From Eubacteriales bacterium (GTDB lineage Bacteria; Bacillota; Clostridia; Christensenellales; CAG-138), in NCBI GenBank assembly GCA_030695285.1, contig JAUYTF010000002.1, positions 1 to 5,329 on the forward strand: 5,329 nucleotides of DNA, written 5' to 3'. The notes under the pieces were generated by a model. It was not told the DNA's origin and ran no database searches. It saw only the letters and a list, made by a program, of their open reading frames with translations. Positions 1 through 5,329 of the stretch are shown in pieces. A program made the translations under genes and the position numbers. Numbering within the stretch: the first letter of the stretch is position 1; each line of letters starts with the position of its first letter.

Positions 1-137
1 CTTGATTTTGGGCAAACATCCGTATGAGTTTTATATCCGTGCATATGAAATTATTATAATGCGACCATGCCAAGTGTTTCTCCATTTGATCAATCATGTC
101 ATCACAGCGAACGTTCTGTTGCGTTTGCGTCCGCGCG
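1..137. other. AT-rich intergenic leader, no gene supported
   Basis: This stretch precedes the promoter of the DUF4230 gene. The first 60 bases are only about 30 percent GC, clearly lower than the coding regions, which fits intergenic DNA. It contains a TATAAT hexamer at 55-60, but the bases about 17 upstream do not resemble a -35 box. It also has a short palindrome (TTGATCAA, 86-93). A plus-strand reading frame is open from the window edge to 190, but it runs through the strong promoter at 138-166, has no ribosome binding site and resembles no family I recognise, so I do not call it a gene. Confidence 0.5.
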
Positions 138-166
138 TTGACACAAAGCAGATTCGTTTTTATACT
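138..166 (+). promoter_or_regulatory. Sigma-A-type promoter of the DUF4230 gene
   Basis: A perfect -35 box TTGACA (138-143) is followed by a 17-bp spacer and a -10 box TATACT (161-166, five of six consensus bases). Transcription would begin near 172-174, giving a leader of about 40 nt before the ATG at 215. The match and spacing suggest strong, housekeeping-type expression. No operator-like inverted repeat overlaps it. Confidence 0.8.
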
Positions 167-214
167 GATCTTATACGATCCGTTCAATGATAGAATGAAG
201 AGGGGGAAGACATC

Positions 215-1045
215 ATGTCCGAGCCAACCCGGCCAAACGCAGAACAGCTGCGCGACGAATCGCGCTCTGCCGCCGTTCACGAAGAGGCCAAACGCAAGAG
301 CCGCAGAGCGCAGCGTGACGAGATCGAGCACTACGATTCCAAGCCGCGTGGCAGATTTCGCCTGCACCATCTCAAGTGGATTCTGCGCGGCATTGTGCTG
401 GTCGCTATTCTGATTGCGGTACTCTTCTTTTTGCCGAAAATCAAGGCGCTCTTCTCGCCGGATATCAACATCGATATCCCAGACTCCCTCTCCGGTCTTT
501 TGCCGGATGAAACCATGGGCTATAACAAGTTCGATTTTTCCAACGCGATCCTTGGCGAAGCCCGCGCGAAGAGCAATTTTGTCGTGCTGGAGCAGGATGT
601 AACCGTCACCACACGCGTGTCACAGGCGCTTGCAAACCTCGCGCTGTTCGAAAAATCGCAGATCATCCGCTCGTATGGTATGGGCGTGTTCACCGTTGAT
701 CTGGCAACGCTGTCCGCAGCAAATATCTCGCTCGACTCGCGGCTGAAAATGGTGACAATCATAATTCCGCATGCAGCGCTTGCATATGTTACCGTGGATG
801 TGGAGAAGACAGAGTTTGAAGAAACTAAGAAAGCGTTGTTTGCGTTTGGCGAGATCAAGCTCACCAGCGAGCAGCGAAACCTTCTGGAACAAAACATTCA
901 GGATGCGATGACAGAGCAGCTAAACAGCGCCGATATGCTCGCCAAGGCGGACGGTTTCGCGCTTTCTCAGGTGCAAAAGCTGTTTGCCCCCATCGTGCAG
1001 TCTGTCGCCTCCGAATTCGTATTAACCGTAGAATTCGCCCAATAG
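215..1045 (+). CDS. Single-pass membrane protein with DUF4230 domain
   Basis: The 276-residue product has a charged, Arg/Glu-rich cytoplasmic N-terminus (1-55), one transmembrane helix at about 57-76 with basic residues before it, a linker (77-104), and an extracytoplasmic domain from about 105 to the end. That domain has the DUF4230 pattern: an N-terminal stretch of beta strands (VVLEQDVTVTTRVSQ, 123-137), a glycine-containing turn leading into a VDLATL segment (GMGVFTVDLATL, 155-166), an IIIPHAAL strand (182-189), then a helical C-terminal part (218-265) ending in a hydrophobic strand. The molecular function of the family is unknown. The start is supported by an AGGGGG Shine-Dalgarno at 201-206, eight bases before the ATG, and by the promoter at 138-166. 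It is monocistronic: a terminator follows and the next gene is convergent. The DUF4230 call is from remembered family pattern and is fairly secure; orientation of the C-terminal domain outside the cell follows from the positive-inside rule. Confidence 0.85.
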   Translation: MSEPTRPNAEQLRDESRSAAVHEEAKRKSRRAQRDEIEHYDSKPRGRFRLHHLKWILRGIVLVAILIAVLFFLPKIKALFSPDINIDIPDSLSGLLPDETMGYNKFDFSNAILGEARAKSNFVVLEQDVTVTTRVSQALANLALFEKSQIIRSYGMGVFTVDLATLSAANISLDSRLKMVTIIIPHAALAYVTVDVEKTEFEETKKALFAFGEIKLTSEQRNLLEQNIQDAMTEQLNSADMLAKADGFALSQVQKLFAPIVQSVASEFVLTVEFAQ

Positions 1046-1068
1046 ACAACAACTTGGCAGGATACAGC

Positions 1069-1099
1069 AAAGCCGCTCAGTTCAAATTGAGCGGCTTTT
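1069..1099. terminator. Intrinsic terminator between convergent genes
   Basis: An 11-bp perfect stem (AAAGCCGCTCA at 1069-1079 with TGAGCGGCTTT at 1088-1098) closes an 8-nt loop. On the plus strand it ends in TTTTGTGTT, starting 23 bases after the DUF4230 stop codon, so it is a good terminator for that gene. On the minus strand it lies about 30 bases past the stop of the Cache-domain gene and ends in only TTT before GCTGT, so it is weaker in that direction but may serve both genes. Confidence 0.85.
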
Positions 1100-1128
1100 G
1101 TGTTAGATCCTGTGTTTCTTTCGCCTGT

Positions 1129-2247
1129 TTACTCGACGATCTTCTCAAATGCGCTTTCGCTGTCCTCCTGCGTTTGCTGACTAGCGGAATCGTGTGTCCT
1201 CTTCTTGGCCCGGGCAATCTGCCTTGGCGCATGTTCAACCGCTTTTTCGTGCTGTTGCTCCGCTTCTGTCAGCTCCGGCGGCTCCGGTCTTTGCCGCTCC
1301 TGCTTTTGAAACAATCGCTTGCGCGCTTGCGTGTGATCTGAGGCGGCTTCTTCGTTCTCCATCAGCTCCGGCTGCGATGCAGCGGCTTCATCCACCGCAT
1401 CCAGCGCAAGGTCTTCGTCTTCTTCCGCAGATACTGGCTCCAGCCGGATCAAATACGCCGCAACGCCGCAGATCATAACGCACACCAGCGCGGCGCCAAA
1501 GGCGAGAATTGCAGCGCTGCGAACTGCATACACTTCCGTCGTCGGGCGTGCTGCAATCAGCGTTGTATCCCCTAGCGTGCGCCGCAGGCACAGGCTGCCA
1601 GATTCGTAGAAGAACCCATCCGCGCCAGTTTCTGCCGCAAAAATCACATCTCCGCCGTAAGCAATATCGCTCGTGATCGATTCCGCATCGGAGAGCATCA
1701 GCGCGCTCGCGATGTGCGGGTCATTGCGCGAGAGCAGCACAAACCCTTCGATGTCTGATCTGCCGACGCAAGCGTAAAGCATGCTTGGATCGGCACTGTC
1801 CTGCTGTGCAACTGCGGCGCTTTTGTCTTTGGCCACCGCCATCGTCCAGGCGAATACTTCCTGCGTGCCTAACGCCGTGCCAATGCGCGCTGCGTCAGAT
1901 GAGGCGATCAGCGTGCCTTCAATGTCCGCAACGTCGATGCGATCCACAGCGAGCTGCTCGCAGAGCGCAACGAGCGCATCGCTGGCCAGCAGCGTGTCGT
2001 CGTGCGTCAAAAAGCGCGAGACCGCTACGGCTTTGCTCAAAAGGTTCTCTTGTTCCGCCGCGATCATCGGCTTGGCCAGGCGGTCTCCCGCCTCAATGCG
2101 GGCGAATGCGCGATCCATCAACAGCGTAAGCTCCGTCTCGGCGCGCGCTTCCATCTGCTGCGACAACGGCACAAACGCAGTCGCAACGCCAATCAGCAAC
2201 AGCACCGCAAGCAGCGGTACGAGCCATTTTCTCAAGAACCGAACCAT
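1129..2247 (-). CDS. Two-TM membrane protein with Cache-like sensor domain, no output domain
   Basis: From the ATG at 2247 the product is 372 residues. It has a short basic N-terminus, TM helix 1 (about 8-26), an extracytoplasmic region (27-243), TM helix 2 (about 244-267) and a cytoplasmic tail of about 105 residues. The outer region starts with a helix and continues with LAVDRIDVADIEGTLIASS (99-117), the usual layout of Cache-type ligand-sensing domains, where a D-x-x-G strand turn is followed by Ser-rich strands. ACVGRSDIEGFVLLS (159-173) may be a second part of it. No HAMP, histidine kinase, GGDEF or methyl-accepting region follows; the tail is acidic (EEDEDLALD), then rich in Glu, Gln, Arg and Lys. 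Start choice: AAAGG (2260-2264) lies 12 bases before the ATG and 9 before an adjacent TTG (2250). An in-frame GTG at 2295 would add 16 residues before the basic stretch and has no clear ribosome site. It is last in a probable operon, 99 bases after the CvpA gene. The Cache call is by pattern and moderate; specific function unknown. Confidence 0.7.
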   Translation of the reverse strand: MVRFLRKWLVPLLAVLLLIGVATAFVPLSQQMEARAETELTLLMDRAFARIEAGDRLAKPMIAAEQENLLSKAVAVSRFLTHDDTLLASDALVALCEQLAVDRIDVADIEGTLIASSDAARIGTALGTQEVFAWTMAVAKDKSAAVAQQDSADPSMLYACVGRSDIEGFVLLSRNDPHIASALMLSDAESITSDIAYGGDVIFAAETGADGFFYESGSLCLRRTLGDTTLIAARPTTEVYAVRSAAILAFGAALVCVMICGVAAYLIRLEPVSAEEDEDLALDAVDEAAASQPELMENEEAASDHTQARKRLFQKQERQRPEPPELTEAEQQHEKAVEHAPRQIARAKKRTHDSASQQTQEDSESAFEKIVE

Positions 2248-2326
2248 CAATACAACCAGCCTTTCGCGTCCAGTACGCCGCCGATGCATCCGCACCGCTC
2301 AACCGTATCCAGCATTGCCTGCGGTT

Positions 2327-2358
2327 AAAATCAAACCGTCCGGATACTATGTGGACGG
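2327..2358 (-). terminator. Possible weak terminator or attenuator after the CvpA gene
   Basis: Reading the minus strand, CCGTCC (2358-2353) pairs with GGACGG (2341-2336) around an 11-nt loop that contains the TAG stop codon of the CvpA-family gene. The run TTTGATTTT (2335-2327) follows at once. A six-pair GC-rich stem with an interrupted T tail suggests partial termination. Alternative pairings that would break this stem are present next to it (see findings). Function is inferred. Confidence 0.35.
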
Positions 2359-3054
2359 AATGATCGAGAGCAGAAAATTCGCTTTGTAGAAGAACTCGCC
2401 AAAGAACGATTCGCTCAAAAACTCATAGAGCTTTGGCAAAACCGTCAGCATGACAGGCACGGCGAGGAAGATGACAAACAGCATCAACACGCCGTGAATC
2501 AGGCCAACACCCGCGCCAATGATGCCGTCTCCGCGCGAGAGCACGGGAAAGCCGCCGCGTCCAAACTCCACCCCGCGGATGAAAAACCCGAACAGCAGCC
2601 GCAATATGGTGAAAAGAATCATGAGCGCGAGGATGTTGATGACCACACACACGATGGTCTGGTTGAAATAATCGCCCAGCGTAGTAACGCCGCTTTTGCT
2701 GAACGCCTCGGAGGCGATGTTTTTCATGACGCTGCGATCCATGGGAATCGGCATGTCGGCGTTTTGCAGCACGACGTGCAGTTGCTCGGAGGATATGCTC
2801 GAAATGGGCGCACGCGTGAGCTCCACATCCGTTATGGCGACGTATTCGGATCCTTCCGTATAATAGAGCAGCATCGAAAATAAACCTGCGTTGCCTTTGA
2901 CCAGCGCAGAGACGATCGGAATCAGAATCCTGCCAAAGAGGATGGACAAAGCCGTTGCGCAGACATTCAGCGCCGTGTTGACAAAGCCGCGGTAAAGCCC
3001 CCCGAGGATAGTGATTGCCAATATCAGCAGAATAGCAATGTCGATGAAGTTCAT
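2347..3054 (-). CDS. CvpA-family integral membrane protein
   Basis: The 235-residue protein opens with the typical CvpA start: an acidic residue within the first membrane helix (MNFIDIAILLILAI), then a G-G-x-x-R-G-F turn (18-24) leading to helix 2 (about 25-50). Helix 3 spans about 132-156, and a GDGIIGAGVGLIHG segment (175-188) begins helix 4 (to about 204), matching the glycine-rich C-terminal signature of the family. Escherichia coli CvpA is about 160 residues; this protein is longer chiefly because of a polar segment of about 80 residues between helices 2 and 3. CvpA proteins are named for colicin V production and have been linked to envelope and bile-salt tolerance in enteric bacteria; the mechanism is unknown. 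The start is firm: GAGGAAGG at 3062-3069 lies seven bases before the ATG. It follows the DUF5711-like gene by 39 bases, so the two are probably cotranscribed. Family call is good; exact role is not known. Confidence 0.85.
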   Translation of the reverse strand: MNFIDIAILLILAITILGGLYRGFVNTALNVCATALSILFGRILIPIVSALVKGNAGLFSMLLYYTEGSEYVAITDVELTRAPISSISSEQLHVVLQNADMPIPMDRSVMKNIASEAFSKSGVTTLGDYFNQTIVCVVINILALMILFTILRLLFGFFIRGVEFGRGGFPVLSRGDGIIGAGVGLIHGVLMLFVIFLAVPVMLTVLPKLYEFLSESFFGEFFYKANFLLSIIPST

Positions 3055-3093
3055 GCGTTAGCCTTCCTCATCCGTGCTTGGTGCGCGTGTGCG

Positions 3094-4248
3094 TTAATTC
3101 GCATTCGCAATATAAAACATGCCGTTGCTCGAGAGCAGCAGCTTCGTATCCGTGAGTTTGATCGCCGTGTCGATGGGTTGTTCAAACGTCGCAGTCGTCG
3201 AGAGCCTGCCCTTGATCGTATAGGTCAGGAGCTGCTCGCGGGACGCAACCGCCAACCGGCTGCCCATGATAAAAGCGCTGACGCCCTCGGTCGGCAGCTG
3301 CAGCGTGGTTTCTACAGGAGCGGGCGCGGAGCCTTCCGCCAGCGTGAGAATGCGCACGGTGTGGAAGTCTCCCCCGCGCGTGGTCAGCAGAAACGTCGGT
3401 GTTCCGGAAGCGAAGGAGAAATCCAGCACTTCGTAGCCATAGATCATTCTGCGATAGATCTCTTTATTCCCCTCGTGGATGAAACGGATGATCTGGTTGG
3501 TGCAAACAACGAACATACTGTCGGGGGTGATGTATATGTCGTCGACGAGCTGGCTTTGCACATGGATCATGCCCGTCACTTCCTGCTTGCTCAGGTCGTA
3601 GGTGGAAATCGTCGTCATCGGCGCACCGGTGCCGACGTTTAGCGTCTCGATCCATAGCATCTCGCTGGTGGTGGTATAAAAGCCAAAATCGATGATGCAC
3701 TGATCCGGATACGAGAGGTCGGCAATCTGCTCACCACTTCGCGTAATGATCAGCACGCTCTCTGTGCCGTCCTCCGCCTGCCGCATGAGAGCCAGATGGC
3801 TCGTGCCGCACTCGACTTCTTCCACCGCGCCGGTAAACGAAAGCGGTGTTTTTTCGCCAACCACCTGCAATTGCGCCTTGTTGAACACGACGGTCATGGA
3901 TTCGCTGCCGGACATGCGAATATCCGAAGCGCCCATACCGTAGGTATAGTTGTTCTTGTTGTCCGTCAGGTGATAGAAGTGAATCTGCCCGTCGGTCTGA
4001 TACAGAAGCCCGTCACCCGTGTTGATATAGGTTGCCGTTGCCGAGATCGGTGTGATCTCCATCGACACGGTAGCTTCCTGCTGGTTGAAGATAAACTGAT
4101 AGATCAACAGCGCAATACCGAGTATGCCGAGCGTGACCATCGAGAAAATCAGCGTGCTGTTCTTCTTCTTCTTCTTTTTGCGGCGGGACGGGCTGCCTGC
4201 GCTGTTTACCGGCGCATACGTCCTCGTTCCGCCCTGTTGTGTTGCCAT
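3094..4248 (-). CDS. Membrane-anchored beta-propeller-like protein (DUF5711-like)
   Basis: The 384-residue product starts with a polar tail (1-21), a strongly basic patch of two Arg and six Lys (22-29), and one transmembrane helix (about 33-54). The rest (55-384) is predicted to be outside the cell. It consists of repeated beta-strand units such as GDGLLYQTDGQIHFYHL (78-94), ESVLIITRSGEQIADL (163-178) and a closing TKLLLSSNGMFYIANAN (368-384), a rhythm typical of WD40- or PQQ-like propellers without enzymatic motifs. The layout matches the DUF5711 family of Clostridia, but I assign this by memory of the pattern. The start is supported by AGGGG about 11 bases upstream and by the promoter at 4277-4305. 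It is followed by the CvpA-family gene after 39 bases and is probably first in an operon with it. A protein-binding or scaffold role at the envelope is plausible but unproven. Confidence 0.7.
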   Translation of the reverse strand: MATQQGGTRTYAPVNSAGSPSRRKKKKKKNSTLIFSMVTLGILGIALLIYQFIFNQQEATVSMEITPISATATYINTGDGLLYQTDGQIHFYHLTDNKNNYTYGMGASDIRMSGSESMTVVFNKAQLQVVGEKTPLSFTGAVEEVECGTSHLALMRQAEDGTESVLIITRSGEQIADLSYPDQCIIDFGFYTTTSEMLWIETLNVGTGAPMTTISTYDLSKQEVTGMIHVQSQLVDDIYITPDSMFVVCTNQIIRFIHEGNKEIYRRMIYGYEVLDFSFASGTPTFLLTTRGGDFHTVRILTLAEGSAPAPVETTLQLPTEGVSAFIMGSRLAVASREQLLTYTIKGRLSTTATFEQPIDTAIKLTDTKLLLSSNGMFYIANAN

Positions 4249-4276
4249 GTTTTCTTATTCCCCTATGCTTCGCTTT

Positions 4277-4305
4277 AGTTTATCAGCCCTCACGGAAGCT
4301 GTAAA
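4277..4305 (-). promoter_or_regulatory. Probable promoter of the DUF5711-like/CvpA/Cache operon
   Basis: On the minus strand, TTTACA (4305-4300, five of six consensus bases) is followed by a 17-bp spacer and TAAACT (4282-4277, four of six). Transcription would start near 4270, giving a leader of about 22 nt before the ATG at 4248. It lies in the 94-base gap behind the lipid kinase gene, where I see no convincing terminator, so read-through from the kinase may also contribute. Confidence 0.55.
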
Positions 4306-4342
4306 GGAAACTTTCTGTGTACCGTACGGCGGCAATCCTGTC

Positions 4343-5227
4343 TTATTGCGGAACGATTACCCTGAGCGATTTGGGCAGTATCTTGAAAGTAACCGGTGTT
4401 CCGGGCAACATATCGCCGTCCACATCCAGCAATGATGCGGGTTCGCAAACTGCGGTCAGCTCGGTCGTTTGGAAGTAAGTGACGTACTTGGTTGCCAAAT
4501 GCTCGCCCTTCATAAACTTCGGCAGAATCAGATACGCTTTGAACTTGGAGATGTTCGTAATCACGCAGATGTCCAACAGCCCGTCAAACGGATCGGCTTT
4601 GGGCGTCACCATCATGCCGCCGCCAAAATGCGTGCCGTTGCCCGCGGCGATGATCAGCACATCCGCCTCCATGGAACCGCCCGGCCAGCTGATCTTCGTC
4701 TTTCGTGAGTTTAAGCGAAGCATCGCGGTCAAGAGCCCCCGAAGATAAGCCAGCGAGCCATTCTTCATGCGCTTTTTGTAGATCTCCACATAGCGCAGCA
4801 CATCCACGTCAAAGCCAAAGCCTGCGACGTTAAAGTAGAGCAAATCGTTCGCCATTGCCGCATCCATATCGCGCACCTCACCGCTCAAAGCGACATCCAG
4901 CGCGGTGAGTGGGTCTTTGGGGATCTTCAGCGGGCGGATGATGTCGTTGCCCGTGCCGCAGGAGATGATGCCAAGCGATACGTCGGTGTTCATCAGCGCG
5001 CTTGCCACCTCGCGGATGGTACCGTCTCCGCCAAGGACGACGATCTTCTTCGCCCCGTCTTGCACCGCCTGTTTGGCGAGCTCTGTCGCATGCCCCGCGT
5101 ATTCGCTCTTCTCCGCGGAAAAAGGAATGCCGCGCTCCGCCAGCGCATCCGTGACCAGCTGATAAGCGCCGATTGCCGCACCGTTGCCCGCGACAGGGTT
5201 CCAGATCAAATGCAGTTGAGACTCCAT
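4343..5227 (-). CDS. Diacylglycerol kinase family lipid kinase (YegS/DgkB type)
   Basis: This 294-residue enzyme should phosphorylate a lipid alcohol, probably diacylglycerol to phosphatidic acid, using ATP at the cytoplasmic membrane face, a step that recycles diacylglycerol in Gram-positive lipid and lipoteichoic acid metabolism. Visible motifs, numbered from the ATG at 5227, are NPVAGNG (10-16), the nucleotide-binding GGDGT (66-70), GTGND (91-95), an NGTHFGGG segment (197-204), TPKADPFDGLLD (208-219) and DVDGD (268-272). The last corresponds to the usual DGE motif, with Asp in place of Glu. Length is near the 290-310 typical of the family and there is no frameshift. An upstream in-frame ATG at 5248 adds seven residues, but the 5227 start puts NPxAG about ten residues in, as in relatives, and has a G-rich site seven bases before it. 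A strong promoter lies just upstream at 5282-5310. The true lipid substrate cannot be told from sequence; related enzymes act on other lipids. Confidence 0.92.
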   Translation of the reverse strand: MESQLHLIWNPVAGNGAAIGAYQLVTDALAERGIPFSAEKSEYAGHATELAKQAVQDGAKKIVVLGGDGTIREVASALMNTDVSLGIISCGTGNDIIRPLKIPKDPLTALDVALSGEVRDMDAAMANDLLYFNVAGFGFDVDVLRYVEIYKKRMKNGSLAYLRGLLTAMLRLNSRKTKISWPGGSMEADVLIIAAGNGTHFGGGMMVTPKADPFDGLLDICVITNISKFKAYLILPKFMKGEHLATKYVTYFQTTELTAVCEPASLLDVDGDMLPGTPVTFKILPKSLRVIVPQ

Positions 5228-5234
5228 ACAAAAA

Positions 5235-5239
5235 CCCCC
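5235..5239 (-). promoter_or_regulatory. Shine-Dalgarno-like site favouring the 5227 start
   Basis: On the minus strand, GGGGG lies seven bases before the ATG at 5227. It is not a consensus AGGAGG, but the alternative ATG at 5248 has only GGA about three bases away, too close to work well. The site therefore supports the shorter lipid kinase form. Confidence 0.5.
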
Positions 5240-5281
5240 AATATTCATTTTTCCGATAGGATCTCTTCAATGTCCACCGTC

Positions 5282-5310
5282 AGTATAAAACATTCTTCGC
5301 CTTGTATCAA
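5282..5310 (-). promoter_or_regulatory. Sigma-A-type promoter of the lipid kinase gene
   Basis: On the minus strand, TTGATA (5310-5305, five of six) and TATACT (5287-5282, five of six) are separated by 17 bp. Transcription would begin near 5275, about 48 nt before the ATG at 5227. It resembles the DUF4230 promoter, with the same -10 hexamer. Confidence 0.75.
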
Positions 5311-5329
5311 CCCCGCTTGCCTTGCATTC

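Noticed and set aside
2..190. A plus-strand open frame of 62 codons at the window edge.
   Set aside because: It overlaps the strong promoter at 138-166, has a TTG start without a ribosome site and lies in AT-rich DNA. A fragment of a gene continuing from upstream cannot be fully excluded.
2248..2295. The longer GTG start for the Cache-domain protein.
   Set aside because: No clear Shine-Dalgarno precedes the GTG, while AAAGG precedes the ATG/TTG pair at 2247-2250 and the shorter form begins with a normal membrane anchor.
1781..2389. A 202-codon plus-strand open frame opposite the Cache-domain gene, rich in Ser and Ala.
   Set aside because: It lies fully antisense to a better-supported gene, has no ribosome site or promoter, and its composition (Ser, Ala, Arg, Cys) is what the reverse strand of a GC-biased gene gives.
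4172..4184. Possible programmed frameshift at the AAAAAG bases of the lysine run.
   Set aside because: The heptamer lacks the sixth A of the classic slippery site in the correct frame, no stem-loop follows, and the zero frame continues through a complete domain.
3796..4278. A 160-codon plus-strand open frame opposite the DUF5711-like gene.
   Set aside because: Antisense shadow with Arg- and His-rich composition, no recognisable domain and no start signals.
4306..4345. Hairpin behind the lipid kinase gene as a terminator, including the palindrome CCGTACGG.
   Set aside because: The only stem near the stop is five pairs (GCAAT/ATTGC) and no T run follows, so it is not a credible intrinsic terminator.

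Overview
The window looks like chromosomal DNA of a Bacillota bacterium, most likely a class Clostridia member with moderate GC. The grounds are the gene families present (a DUF4230 protein, a CvpA-family protein beside a membrane-anchored DUF5711-like protein, a YegS/DgkB-type lipid kinase), purine-rich Shine-Dalgarno sites and sigma-A-type promoters with 17-bp spacers. The taxonomic placement is inference. There are no rRNA or tRNA genes, CRISPR repeats, insertion sequences or phage genes.

Layout: an AT-rich leader (1-137) and a near-consensus promoter (138-166) drive one plus-strand gene, a single-pass membrane DUF4230 protein (215-1045). A GC-rich hairpin with a T tail (1069-1099) lies between it and the end of a convergent minus-strand block that fills the rest of the window. 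In transcription order, right to left, this block has: a strong promoter (5282-5310); a diacylglycerol/lipid kinase family gene (4343-5227); a second probable promoter (4277-4305); a membrane-anchored, beta-propeller-like DUF5711-type protein (3094-4248); a CvpA-family polytopic membrane protein (2347-3054); and a two-TM protein with a Cache-like extracytoplasmic sensor domain but no recognisable output domain (1129-2247).

All five genes are envelope-related: four encode proteins with transmembrane segments, and the fifth is a lipid kinase of the type that acts at the cytoplasmic membrane face. The three genes from 4248 to 1129 form a plausible operon (DUF5711-like, CvpA, orphan Cache sensor) that could be a membrane-envelope sensing or maintenance module. 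This is inferred from layout and topology; no motif proves a joint function. A weak hairpin with competing alternative pairings between cvpA-like and sensor genes could tune expression of the last gene. No previously undescribed defence or mobile system is evident. The most unusual items are the orphan Cache protein and the three-gene membrane cassette.
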